From the NCBI GenBank assembly GCA_030762175.1, contig CM060833.1, forward strand, positions 66,294,501 to 66,358,500: DNA of 64,000 bases, read 5' to 3'. The DNA comes from Metallyticus violacea. Its lineage: Eukaryota > Arthropoda > Insecta > Mantodea > Metallyticidae. Below, one piece after another: positions 1-11,790 of the stretch. The position numbers and the translations under genes were made by a program. Every line of letters begins with the position of its first letter. Position 1 is the first letter of the stretch. The notes under the pieces are model-generated. The model was given only the letters and a program-made list of their open reading frames with translations, was not told the origin of the DNA and made no database searches.

Positions 1-82
1 GGTCGTTTCACGCCCTGAAATGAATGGGACGCTGATGACCTGAAATGTTAAAGAGCGTCCGTAAATAAACAAATAAAAAATA
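1..82 (+). repeat. SINE family 1, 3' tail fragment
   Basis: The fragment starts at the family's GGTCGTTTCACGCCCTGAA region and ends with the conserved tail AGAGCGTCCGTAAATAAA followed by A-rich sequence. The tRNA-like head lies off the left edge. The same tail occurs at 10940-10975 and 48131-48200, and in reverse at 13705, 44455 and 51318. Confidence 0.75.
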
Positions 83-84
83 CT

Positions 85-510
85 CTTACAATACGTCCGG
101 GTATGTGATTGCATTTACAGTACGTTTGGCGATGAAGCGGCCAAAGACATTGTCCCTCATAGTGCACACCACACATTCACTTTGGATAAATAACTTTGGT
201 TCTTGCATAACACTTGGGGATTTTCTGGTCCCCATATTCGACAATTGTGTTTTTGCATATTCCTGAAAATGTGGAATGTTGCCTCATCCGAGAAACAGAT
301 TCTATCGAGGAATGCTCGTTTTCATCAATTTTAGCTCGAGTTTCCGTCGTGATTTGTCCAGGTTTGGTTTCCTGGCGAAGTTGCACTTTGTAGACTCGTA
401 GACACATCCTTTTATGCAGGATAACCTCGCAACTATCTCCTTACACGTCTTACTGATTGAGAAGGTCTTAGACAACCACATCAGAAACTTTGCATTTGGC
501 ATTCTTACCC
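85..510 (-). pseudogene. Tc1/mariner-superfamily (ITm) transposase relic, middle part
   Basis: In minus-strand translation, stretches such as NMGTRKSPSVMQEPK followed by VVCTMRDNVFGRF and TVNAITYPDVL match the central region of insect IS630-Tc1-mariner transposases, where the usual pattern is a His-rich FxExxF segment, IWGxENP, VWCA, then TVNGxxYLxML. An upstream segment near 300-500 (MPNAKFLMWLSKTF) is less clear. Frames shift between pieces and stops are present, so it is dead. It seems to belong to the same broad family as the relics at 12690-13600, 36187-36530 and 57090-57440. Confidence 0.6.
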
Positions 511-999
511 GAAATGGAAAGCAGACCTCTCATTTCCCGCAGGTACCATTTCATGATTGAAATTTTTATCTTGGAATAGTATCTGTAAACCTTAGCTGAT
601 ACTCTCATCGAAAATGACATACTCCTTTGACGTACTTCGGCTTGGCGAGAGCAAGCACATAAAATGTCTGTTGCTGCGGAACAGTTGGTACACTGCTCTC
701 TCCAATGGCATACAGATAATCTGTGGAGGAGATAACATCAACTGAGCTCAAGGTCGTTCGAGGGTGTGCTGGACTGTTCACCACTCTCGCTGTGGGCCGC
801 GCACAACCAATTTGTGTTTGTAATTGCTACCACATCGGAGTCGGGAAGAGGTGAGGCGGTTTTCCTCGTAGGCGGCTCGCGGGAGTGGCGCAAATCCGAT
901 GCTCATCTTCTAATCACGATTACTTGTTGCCTGTCGTGATCACCTTGAGTAATTGGTTCTTGCTGTATATTTACCCGAGGGTCCTATCTCGAACCTCGG

Positions 1000-1640
1000 G
1001 TATCTCGGGCGCCCGATATAACTGTTTTGTGCTCTCAAGGTCACGGGAGAAGGGAGGTGAAGGAAGATGAGGCACTGCTTCATTTTAATATTTGATGCAT
1101 TTATTTGAAGATAAATTTATGGACTGCCACCTGGTTCGCTGTCATTAACTGGCGAAGTTATCTTGCTGCCCGAACATGCGATTCTCGGAGAGGATCTGAC
1201 AGTACGCAATAATTTAATGTTCGCAAATTATAATAGTCTTGCGAACTTAAAAGGCATGCTAAAACAAGAGGGTTGGAACCGTGCAAGCTCGTACTCTTGA
1301 GAAACTGAATGGGCTGCACTGAACGATTCCGCGTGAGCTGATCTGGCTCGGAAGAAGTTAAACCGAAAACTGAGCCTGTCAACCGCGTCGCTGAAAGTTG
1401 TAAAACTGACTTCTGAACGAACTGCCTTCTGCAAACTGCGAAACTGCCCTGTATTCTGCAAACTTCGAACTGCAATAACTGTGCTAAACTTTAGCGTTTT
1501 TTTTTTCCCCCTTATATACTATCAGTGAATTGTCACCTCGTGGTTTTCTTAGTTAACAGAGGTTTTCATGAGCGAACCCATGAGAGCTGGGCTTTCAAAA
1601 TTCTTGAATGTGGTAGGCGAGTTCTAGCCCACCTACACGC
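1000..1640 (-). repeat. Probable solo LTR, reverse orientation
   Basis: Read on the minus strand the segment has the layout of an LTR. A TATA box (AGTATATAAG, 1511-1520) is followed by a CAG/TTT-rich transcribed leader (about 1240-1480), an AATAAA signal (1100-1105), and a GC-rich GGGCGCCC site (about 1007-1014) that resembles a primer-binding site just past the LTR. The same leader style is seen in the LTR-like piece at 55957-57085. No second LTR or gag/pol coding was found. Ends are approximate. Confidence 0.45.
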
Positions 1641-2071
1641 GCTAACTTTTAATTCTTCAAAACCTTCGTCTGCAATAGGTTGACTTTTAAACATACGACC
1701 ACGTGGTGTGAGAGGTCACTCACACGTTCATCGGCTACTTGTAATGACTCGGAAAGAATTTGGCAGCTAGCAAAAATATAAACGGCTTTTGTTTCAGCCT
1801 TCTTCTGCCCAGGTGTATCTTTGCACTGTTTCCGTTGGCGGTGTTCGCTTGAGGCTATATGGGGCGGCACCAGGCAACCTTCCCATGTACACACTGTTCC
1901 TTGTTAAATGTCATTTATCTGGTATGTAAATTCGCTTACGGGCGGGTGGGTGTGTGAAGATCTGTCACAAGGGTTTCTCGTCTACACTTTTTATAGAAAT
2001 GTAGGAAGAAGGTTTTCTGTTTGTACAAGAAAATGATGAAACAAAGAGTTTGGTGAGTCACAAAATAAAAA

Positions 2072-2074
<3 letters not shown>

Positions 2075-2118
<44 letters not shown>
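2075..2118. repeat. (TA)n microsatellite
   Basis: An uninterrupted TA run directly precedes the left arm of the perfect inverted repeat at 2121. Confidence 0.95.
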
Positions 2119-2120
<2 letters not shown>

Positions 2121-2121
<1 letters not shown>

Positions 2122-2248
2122 TAACAGTAATAATAAAAGTAGATAAGGACAAAATACTTAGATAAAGTCACACTTGAAATATAGCAATTTCAAGTCTTAG
2201 ACTTTATCTAAGTATTTTGTCCTTATCTACTTTTATTATTACTGTTAA
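2121..2248. repeat. Perfect 48-bp inverted repeat (hairpin)
   Basis: Positions 2121-2168 and 2201-2248 are exact reverse complements over all 48 bases. The 32-nt spacer contains its own inverted repeat (2172-2180 with 2187-2195). A transcript could fold into one long hairpin with almost no mismatch. It lies between a TA tract (2075-2118) and a TA/CA tract (2275-2316). It could be a foldback element, a templated-repair insertion, a small-RNA precursor, or an assembly artefact. I cannot tell which. Confidence 0.95.
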
Positions 2249-2274
2249 TGTGTTACTTTATTTTTAGTTTTCAT

Positions 2275-2311
<37 letters not shown>

Positions 2312-2316
2312 TACAC
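2275..2316. repeat. (TA)n(CA)n microsatellite
   Basis: A TA run passes into a CA run, just right of the perfect inverted repeat. Confidence 0.95.
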
Positions 2317-3019
2317 AAAAATATTTAATAGCAGCACTGCTTATTGTCACTCGAAGGCTTTTGATAAACACGAAAGCAATTAAAGCACATCTTTGTTGAA
2401 ATTTTGAAACATAAAATGCAGAATGAAGATGGAAATGATCGTGCAATTATTGTCAGAGTGGGCTACAAAATGGCGTTACGTATTGGCAGAAATATGAGAC
2501 CTTTCAACGGAGGTGAGCCGGCAAAACTGGTGCTACTGAATTAAGTCTAGAACATTTATGCGATTATCAATCAATTAGTTTATCCTCATCCACAATAGCT
2601 CGTTGTATAGGATATTATGAACGATGTTAGGATTCACCTGTTTGGAATAACTAAAACATTAATTGCTTTTTCTCTTTCAGTAGATGACGGTAATGACACA
2701 ACCCACACTGCATAGCTTGCCACTTTAATCAGGGATATCAATAAATATCTTGAAATAAGGGAAGAACTGTTAAATATTATATCTATGAAGCATACCACTA
2801 GTAAAGGTATTTACCTGTAGTGAGGAGATAATGAAACATTTTGAACCTCATGAGAGAAAAGACTTCTTTAGCTACCGGCAGAACATCAACTATGTGTGAA
2901 AGTAAAAAGAGTGTTGTAATATTAATGTAACGTAGAAGGGAAGAATTAAAAATAAAAATAGAATGTTTACTAATGCACTGCATCCTACAGTAGTAAAATT
3001 AGTGCACTGAAAACGCTCA

Positions 3020-3830
3020 CTGAGCAATATAATGGACATTGTTGTGCGGACAGCTAATTTCATTAGATATAAGGGACTTAATTACAGAATGTTTCGGACC
3101 TTGCTTGATAACGCTCACAGTGTGTATGAGGAACCAGTTGATTAAGTCGAGGGAAAAAATTGCAACATTTTTTGGTGCTTAGGAATGAAAATGTGTTCGT
3201 TATGGAGATAAAAGGAAAAAGTAAATGCACAACTACAAAATCAACAATGGGTAAATACTTTGGGTTTCCTGACCATCTTCCGATACTTTAGGACAAAGAG
3301 TTATTGAGTTGGATGGTAGCATTCAGTCATTTAAACAAAGCTAACCAATAAGGAGACGGTACATCTTACGAACCTAGCCTCTATGTTGAATAATTGGACA
3401 TTAAAGAATATATAAAACGAATACAAAAGCATTTCACAACATTACACAACTTGAACAACTTTGAATACAATCGCAACACCATTTACCAATGCATGTTTCC
3501 GATACAACAGTTAGAATTATTTGACTTACAAAATGTTTTTGAGTTAGGCCACAAATATCAAAATAGAGAAAATATAAATCATTTTTACACTCGTTACCTA
3601 CGGGAAAGGTTTCTCAAACTCCATAATCTTGGTGCAGGAACTTTGCTCCTGTTTGAAACTACTTACTTATGCGAAACACTGTTTTCCTCGACGAAGCTTA
3701 CAAAGTTACTCATAGAAGTGAACTAAGTGAAAGATCCCTGCGACCGGGTGGCACTCAAACAACAGCCTGCGTTATTGCAAACAGGAAAGTACAGAAATTG
3801 TGGCAAATCCCTGATAACCAAACGAGAGTG
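3020..3830 (+). pseudogene. hAT-type transposase relic (ZBED-like C-terminal half)
   Basis: Broken plus-strand reading contains TANFIRYKGLNYRMFRTLL (about 3048-3105), like the N(Y/F)IxxxxLNxRxF segment of ZBED5/FAM200-type hAT proteins. An open stretch of 110 codons (3394-3726) ends with LLFETTYLCETLFSS, the hAT C-terminal dimerisation pattern (TTYLCExxFS). A shifted frame after 3726 reads RVALKQQPALL, like the downstream RVAL segment. Stops and frameshifts show it is dead. No terminal repeats or N-terminal BED domain were found. Confidence 0.6.
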
Positions 3831-4389
3831 CTTTGATTAAGAACTTTCATTTCTGCAACTAACTACATTATCATTATTCATTAGTTTTTTTTTTAATTTT
3901 CAACCAATAAGAAATTGACCAGATTTCAAATAGACAAAATATGCATAGATTTGATTCATGATCTCACATGTCAGAGCCAAATATTTATTAAGAAAAAAAA
4001 TGGTGTTATTCCTCCATTTTTGGATTAAGATTGCTGTTTCCCTTGCCTTTGGAGATGCCACTAATACCAAAGTCACCCAGTTCCTTACAGTCAAGTTCAT
4101 CTGCGTAGGGCAAGGCTACTGCCGTAGTTTCTGACGCTCTGCCTCTTTACTAAGTCTAACTGAACCATCTTCCTTTTCCTGTACATAAAGGTTAACGTTT
4201 GCTACATCTCTATGTCGACACATTATATTCTGATGTCATTACATAATCCTGACTCGTCTTAATTTCCTAATGTACTTCTTGAGAATATTTTCATTGCTTA
4301 TCTTGCTACTTAATAGACCCAATTACGTAAAAAACGGAATTTATTTGCATTCTTGATGTGCGTAAGTCAGAAACAGCAGTTGGTGTTTA

Positions 4390-4605
4390 ACGCTAGATCG
4401 CAGGTTCAATCTCGGCCAGGGTCGAAGGAGGAATAAGCATGGCTTTCTTCGGAAGGAAAGTAAAGCCATGGGTTTCGTGTCGTAAAAGAACCTCAAGTCT
4501 TAAAGCAGAAACCTCTGAGCGGAAATTATCTTCCGTTTTATACCATGAATTGAAGAGACGCTGACGACCGTTACAGAGCGTCCATAAATAAACCAAGTAA
4601 ATTAA
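4390..4605 (+). repeat. SINE family 1 copy, diverged
   Basis: Begins with a box-B-like segment (CAGGTTCAATCTCGGCCAGG), then the family body (TCTTCGGAAGGAAAG, AAGAACCTCAAGTCTTAAAG) and the tail GAGCGTCCATAAATAAA. The first half of the tRNA-like head is lost. Confidence 0.8.
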
Positions 4606-4609
4606 AAAT

Positions 4610-5480
4610 TGAACATTAGCTAACTGTGACGTATATAGTAACTTTGGAGCTATCGTGAAACCATACTCAGAATGTTTTACTTATGGTAGAAGTCTTCAAT
4701 TTTTGCAATTTTTGCCTTTTTCATCTGACAATATAATACCATTACATGTGTTATCTATTGATTTCATTATTATGTATTAAACAGTGAAATTACAATTTAT
4801 TAAAAAGTGACTTTTCATTTATATCTATATTTTTATCCTTTATTTAGTGCCCTTATCACAGATTTAGGTTTACTTTGCACCGCCACTGTAGCTGCTGCTT
4901 TTACCTGCGCACGAGAGGGCAGCCAGTTGAAGCTCTCTGAAGTTATAGCATGCGCAATGAAGCTACATAAACAAAACGTTTTGAGTCGCTGTTTAAGCTG
5001 AAAAATATTGTGCTAAAATTACTTTATGGTTTTTCAGTAAGAACAATTGTGTTTTAATTCACAACATATTTTGTAAAGTTTAATGTTAGCATAATGGGAT
5101 GATACTTTTTTCTTGCATGGTGTGTCATCAGTTTCTTTAAGTAGAAATCAACACTAATCCACAATCATTAATAAGAGTTCTAGTGTCCTTTATAATAGTG
5201 CTCCTTAGTAACAATGTCTTGACGAAAGCACTCGTGCTGTTCATCGCTGACACCTAAGATTTCGGAGAAAAAATTAAGGTTAAACATATAAAAAATGAAT
5301 CGTAGTGACATTATGCACCCCATGTTCTTGTAATTACCCAATAGATAACTCACTATCGAAACAAAGTTATGTCTTATATTTTGCCCAAAAAGCTATGAAA
5401 GAGGAACAAGCAGCTAATTAAAGATCAAAATCAAAGGTTTTTTTTATTTGTTACCGGACAAAACTAGCTGTAGCTCTGAA
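4610..5480. other. No feature recognised
   Basis: AT-rich sequence. A short plus-strand open stretch (4807-5001) has no recognisable domain and was not called a gene. Confidence 0.5.

Positions 5481-5483
<3 letters not shown>

Positions 5484-5556
<73 letters not shown>
5484..5556. repeat. (CT)n(CA)n compound microsatellite
   Basis: About 22 CT units are followed by about 14 CA units. Confidence 0.97.
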
Positions 5557-5558
<2 letters not shown>

Positions 5559-5777
5559 AACTGAGGTAGCAACATGCAGACTTCAACATGCACTAAAGGT
5601 TCGGATTCTACACCCAAAAGTATGTAAACATTGATATAATACTTACCAGAAGTAAAATGACTGTTGACTAGTGAAATAGAGTTTGGTAAAGCTTATTAAT
5701 ATACTACAAATATTAAATTATTAAGGATAAATAGCTCCACTAAACATGGAGAAAAAATGTAACTTAGGCTAGGTTTT

Positions 5778-6000
5778 TTATTCTTTATTTATTTAAGAAC
5801 GATCTTTACATCTTTTGTCATTAGCCTCCCATTTAATTTAAGGCGTGAAACGGCCGATAAAGTCAGAAGCCTCTTCTTTCAGACTTGAGACTCTTCTTCA
5901 TGCCACAAATCTAGGACCAATGGCTTTACTTTGTTTCCGAAGGAAGCCATAGATAGGCTTTATACCTCCTAAAAATCCAACGACCCTGGCCGTGTTTGAA
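5778..6000 (-). repeat. SINE family 1 copy, reverse, diverged
   Basis: Reverse complement of the family: tail at 5780-5830, GAAACGGCCGATAAA (about 5847-5861), the CTTCTTTCAG block, the GAAGGAAGCCAT block (about 5939-5951), and ACCCTGGCCG near the B box at the right end. Confidence 0.8.
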
Positions 6001-6009
6001 GGCAATTAT

Positions 6010-6113
6010 GGAAAATTTAGCGTTAAGAAGCTAGATTTCTACTGCTGTTTATGCTCTTTGACGTGCTCTACTATGTCTTCCTTGAACGGCATTTTTGGCA
6101 CTCCCTGTATATA
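6010..6113. mobile_element. Terminal fragment of an ITm-type DNA transposon
   Basis: The right end, GGCATTTTTGGCACTCCCTG next to TATA, is the reverse complement of CAGGGAGTGCCAAAAATGCC, a typical Tc1/mariner-superfamily terminal repeat. It shares GTGCCAAAAATG with the end of the element at 61665. Only the terminal portion seems to remain; no partner end was found nearby. Confidence 0.5.
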
Positions 6114-6426
6114 AGTGTACATATTATATTATAGCAAAATATCAAATACTTACAAAACGCACAGGCCAAATCTACAGCAGTTTTTGAGTATTCGTCGCCA
6201 AAAGCAAACATTCTTGATTTGGAGCATGGGCATCAATGGTTTGTAGCCAGTAATGGATTATTAAAATATTATTCATTTTAAATTTAGAAATACACCCATT
6301 CAGACTTAAATACCAGAGCTTTTATGCTTACTAAAAATTCACTTTTATTGCACTGACGATTTTTACAAAGAGGAGAGTACTTAATGCACGTTTGTAAACT
6401 GAAAGCATTGCTATAAAGTAACTTAC

Positions 6427-6527
6427 CCTGGTCCATAATTACACACGTAGAGCTTGGTGTATCCTCTAGACTGTTCGTAATAGTGAGAATACCCACAGCC
6501 GACCAAGAATGTTTCGCTCCACACCAA
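6427..6527 (-). CDS. CAP gene coding exon 5 (LVWSET ... YVCNYGPG)
   Basis: The exon is 101 nt, phase 0 in and phase 2 out. It completes CAP1 (LVWSET after HYSQ), then VGCGYSHYYEQ and the CAP2 signature YVCNYGPG. The acceptor is TTTGCACAG and the donor GTAAGT. Phase 2 after GG fits the usual continuation Gly-Asn in a further exon, which was not found with confidence in this window. Confidence 0.94.
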
Positions 6528-9500
6528 CTGTGCAAACAAATGAAGACATTAGGTAGTGTTGTTGTTCTAGCTAGATGCGATAGAAATTGTAAGCTTTTTC
6601 ATAAATAATAGAGACTGTACAAGCTAGTTTTGTTAGTTAAACCTTCTGTCAATGTGCTAGTGGGTTCAATTGAGCTGATCAGTGGCATGGTGTAATAAAG
6701 CCTACAACTGCCAATGTGGATTTCCTGATTAAACGCCGAGCGGGGTGGCTCAGGGGCTACTTGGGGCTCGCATTCGGGAGGTCCCCAAGTTGGGGCCGAC
6801 CAACTTGGCCTTAGGATTTTTCGTGATTTATCCTGGTCACTTAGGGATGCAAATTTTTCTCCCTTCCATTTCACATTATTTCATTGCATTGGTTCTGTTA
6901 TAGGATAGAAAGTTTTAGGGCTAGGTATGCTGGTGCGGTGTGATGGTTGCTTGCGCTTTGGAAAGTTTCTGTCCCGACGTCTGATATGGAAGCTACTCTT
7001 AGAGGAGTGACTCTGAAGGCGTCTAAGTGCTGTATCTGGGAATATTGTTAGATCCTTAACGCCCGTGAGTCCTGGTTCCCCTCGCTCTATCCCTTCCTAC
7101 TGGAGGAACCCCCACTGAGAGCGTAGGCACAAAGGCCAGCCCTTAATCAGGTTGGAGTGCCGAAATATCTTCCTTTGACCTTAACAATCCATTTCAATCC
7201 AATACTGGTTAAATGATGATACCCATTTTTGTGTATTTCTTTCCCTTAAGCCCTCATAAACTAACAAATATAGGTTTTCAAGTGTGTAGAAAATATTATC
7301 TAGCATTCCGTAAGTTTGCAAGAAATAACAAAATTGCTGTTACTTATGACATAGCTGTCTGAAATATTCTCTTAACTCTTATAAAGGGTGCACGAACTTT
7401 CAAGTCCCCAAGTCCCCAAATACCTTTGATACTCAGCATGGGAAGTTAAAGACTTTAAAAAATATAATAACTCCCTTCACTTTTCAACACGACACATATA
7501 TTTATATTTATGAATTAAATAAAAGGGAAAAGAAAAACGGGGGTAAATTTAGGTGTCAACATTGCAATACACGAAATAGACATACACGTTGGCTGAAACC
7601 TACCACATATTTTATTGACATCTATTGTTACGAATTCTCATCATTGTAGTATCAGTTTCATTAAACACGATTCAAGTAAAATTATGAACTTTAACTTTTT
7701 ATTTTCTCAATTTCATGGCAGTTCTTTAAACTCGTTTTGATTTTTATGAAATCGTAAATGTCGGGTTTTAGTTACAAAACTTGTCCATTCACGCGGTGTA
7801 CGTACCATCTCCTAAGCCTGCCGCAGCCAAAGGTTCTTGTACTTTTACTATTATTTCTAAAACGTGTGAGCTTGTACTTTCACTATTGTTCCTAAAACGT
7901 GTTGTACAGTCTTACTTTATAGAAGATACAGAAATTGTCGTTTTCCATAGACAAAACATGTATCACAATTAAGTTGGACTACCGTCATGTTTTTGATTTC
8001 ATTGCCAATCTTTTTGCTTTACATTTTGAAACCACCAATTGTGCTCATTTCGTGAGTAATTCTGTTGGTAAACACTTTGCGCGCCATTTTCATGTTTTTT
8101 TTTTTCCTATGGTAAAACTATTAATTTTCCTTTGAGCCAGTAGACTCAAATTTATATAAAATATAATAAAATGACGGTTCTAGAAGAAGGCACTGTTCAG
8201 TAAAATTATCAATAAAATCCGGGTGTACGCGATGAGATGGTCCCATTTCAAATATCATTTACATAAATTAATGCGATACTCTAGAGTCAGCAGTCTAGCC
8301 AGCTTAGCGAATGATAGATATATGCTGCTGTGAGACCGGCAGAAAACAGGTTCAAGGATGTTTAAGGATGTGACAAAGGGGGAAGGTGAAGTACAGTAAT
8401 CTTTGAAAAATGTAGGAAATAATCAAAATGTATAATTACTCGTAATTAACTGTTCAGATTTGGGTAAATGTCTTCTACATAGTTTCTTTACTGAAATTTG
8501 CAAGTAAATCGTGGGCTTTATTCTTACCTGAGAATAATGGCCGGTGCGCTTGGTGAAACCAGTGGTATAGAAGTTGAACTCTCTTACTTCATCATACCAG
8601 CCCTTCACCTGACGAGGAAAGTCCGGTTCCGCGCCTGCGTTGGTACGCGTGGTCCAAGTTGCAGCTAAGTTCTGCCCCACGCGGAACCGTTCTGAAACAA
8701 GGAAAAACTCATGACTGAGGAGGCAACTCCAAGAATGACCCTAGGCACGCAGGTGCTTGACACTGCCTCTCGTCGTCTTCTGGGTCATGGACTGCACAGA
8801 TGCGACCTTGGAAGCTTTCCCTTACAATCAGCAGCAGTTGAAAACAGCTGGTAGGTTTGGGATAGGTAGTGACTAATGGTAGTTTCTAGTTCATTGTCAA
8901 TAACCCTCAGATAAATCTCATTACGTAGTAATGTTATCAAGTTAAAGTTGAATTAATGCCGACTTTAAAATTATTTTATCTGGATTTCCTGAAAGGAGAG
9001 CAGGTTTTTATTTTTTTTTTTTTTTTTTTTTCGGGTTATAATTTTCTCAAGGAGAATTTAGAGCCAATGTTTAGACTGTAAAATATTTTTCTGTTTTTTT
9101 TAATAAATGTATAAATATACCTGCAAGGTCCTAAATAATATTTAAAAACAAGATTACGATATTGTGGAAATAAATTCAAATGTCTGGGCTCTTCTTTTAT
9201 AAAATATACTAATACATGTAAGAAAATTTTAAATCTCTACTAGAATAATTTATTACATTGAGGTTATTTCAGTTAATGGGCTACCGCATTCTGCCGACTA
9301 GTAACTTTACCATAGAGTGATTACCTAAAGTTGCTGAATTTAACATTTACTTTTACTATAGTACATTGTGGCACTTAGATGTTAGTAGTGTATGTGTTGG
9401 CAATATTGTTATCTTGTTGTTAGGACATACACTGCAATATGCCCTGGGAGGGATCATTAATATTCGTTCGTTTCAAGGAGCGACTGAGCATGGAGGAGGG

Positions 9501-11745
9501 TTGCGGCGCATGCATAGAGGGATATGACGCTATTTGTTCGAGATTTAGTGACGCTTCTCTTCTCTTGCGAAACTTGGTAGGGAACGGACGTGACACATAA
9601 CGGAAGGGCCATCTAAGCAAAGGATGCCAATTTCCAGTCAGTATGTGTAAATAAGATGTTAAATGAATCATTCTTGTTATGAAATTGCTCACATATCTTG
9701 GACATAATGCTGTTTAGGCCTTAATTTTAATTTTTTTCTCCATGTTTGAGATAGGGATGCGTTATAATGGTGGGGATTAAGAACTGAGTTTGCCCTCATG
9801 TAGTGTAAATAAAGTAATTTAATTTAAGAAGTTAGCGGGGGCTCCTTTAAATTAATTGGATTCGCGACAGCATGTTCACTTTGTTTTATATAGCTATTAG
9901 AATATAGAAGACTAGAATAATTAAAAGTTTTTACTAAAGTAATAAAAATGTGTTTCGTGTATTTTAAATGCCTCAGCTTTTAACTAACCTCTATGTATGA
10001 TAAAACAATTTACTAAAGTGAGTACATTAAATGTTTTGGTTAATATGTAATGTTTTCCACTGTATCAGTACTACAGAAGAGGAAATTTGTACATTGAAGA
10101 ATACTTATAAATACGCTGAATGCTTTTGGTTAACATTTAGTCATTTTCAAACGATTCATTCCTGGACATTCAACCGAAAAGGATCACTAGCTCTTGCTTT
10201 GATACAGGAGTTCCATTTCATGCAGTTGGTTACATGCATTGGTTTTATGAAGTCTCTGCATATCATGCTGTTTGAATTTTGTAAAAAAAACTTCTTTTGT
10301 GCAAATGTTTCTGTGGTATTTTACTAATGAAATATTCCATTTACAGTAACTGTAAAAATTTGTATACGCTTCAAAAACTTTTTGTTTTTGAAAACAATAA
10401 TGAAATAGATATGATATTAAATTTACTAAAGGAAGATACTGGTATTATTTACTCTAATATTATGAAATAATTTCAGGCACCTTTAGGAGAAAAAAATTGA
10501 TAAAATACGAGCATTTGACTTAAATTTCATCAATAACGGATTTACTGCAAATCATATAGAAATGAAAACGCATTGTCAGTGTGAGAAAAATACCCAGAAA
10601 CATTTTGCTAGAAAGATTGTGTTTGAAAAATAATATAAACAGAGAATGGATTTATGCATCTATGTTAGAGAGATAGGGCATTTATGTCATGTGATATTCA
10701 GTCAGTCCTGGTGGTGTAGTGGTAACCATTTGCCTAGTAAATCCAAGATCGCGAGTTCAATCCCGGCCAGATCCAATGAATTTTTTTTTGGCGTAAAAAT
10801 TCTAAGTATGGCTTCCTTCGGAAGGAATGTAAAGTTGTGTGTCCCGTATCGTATATTTACGGCATCTAAAAGAACCTCAAGTCTGAAAAAAGAGGCATCT
10901 GAGTAAAATCTAAATTGAATGAGATGCTGATTACCTGAGATGTTAAAGAGCGTCCGTAAACCAACCTCCCCCTCCCCCAATGTGACATCCAGCATCTATA
11001 TATGACTAAAGTTACAGGTTTTCTTAATTGCGATTAGTGGAGCAGCATTACCAACCTATACTCGTGCATATTGCGACGTATAACCTCATTCCTATCCTGA
11101 GGTTAAACCACACACAGCCTGGTTACTAACCCCAGCCTGCGATTAATTCTGGTATGATGTGAGTGAATGCTAGGAATACTTTTGACCCAGGCTTCTAATT
11201 TTACCACTAAACTACCCTAATTTTTCAAACCTGGTTTTTCCACTGTTAAAGAACTTTTCTATCTGTTCTACTTTACTGTTACAAACTTTTAATAGAAATA
11301 TACTTACGCACATCTCGAGAATGGTCATGGGCAATGGTGCATTTTTCTGCCCACCTCTGAGCTACTTCGGCCAGTTCCTCGTCCCATACCTGTAACAACA
11401 TGGTATGGTGATAAAATTGAATCACGCATGATCTCATTCCTAGCCAATATTTTCATTCGAGCTGTGCGTTATGGCATTATTTAATTAATAAAATTATTTA
11501 ATAAAATTATGTGGGGGGTGCCTAACTTTCTATTTTCAACTCACGTAAAAATGGCGCCATTAGACACTTTCAAAGAAAGGCAATATGATTTGTATTCAGT
11601 TCTTACTTTTTTTCTTTTAGTTTTTAAAATAGAACATTCTCTTTTAAAATGCGACAAAGAAAAATATGACATCAGAAGGTGTTTATTAACTACCTCCAGA
11701 TTTGAAGATATATTATTGTAATAAAATAATCAAATGAATTTAAGA

Positions 11746-11790
<45 letters not shown>

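Larger units (their letters stand above)
8692..11307 (-). other. Intron 3 of the CAP gene (2.6 kb)
   Basis: The intron contains a T tract at about 9007-9031 and a forward SINE copy (10705-10975). Positions 9040-10700 are AT-rich. A slightly GC-richer patch at 9420-9610 has no family I recognise. Confidence 0.8.

Noticed and set aside
1158..1475. 105-codon minus-strand frame
   Set aside because: Lies inside the repetitive leader of the probable solo LTR; two frames are open over the same stretch.
10705..10770. Possible tRNA gene at the SINE family 1 head
   Set aside because: It recurs with the same downstream body at several places, so it is a SINE head.
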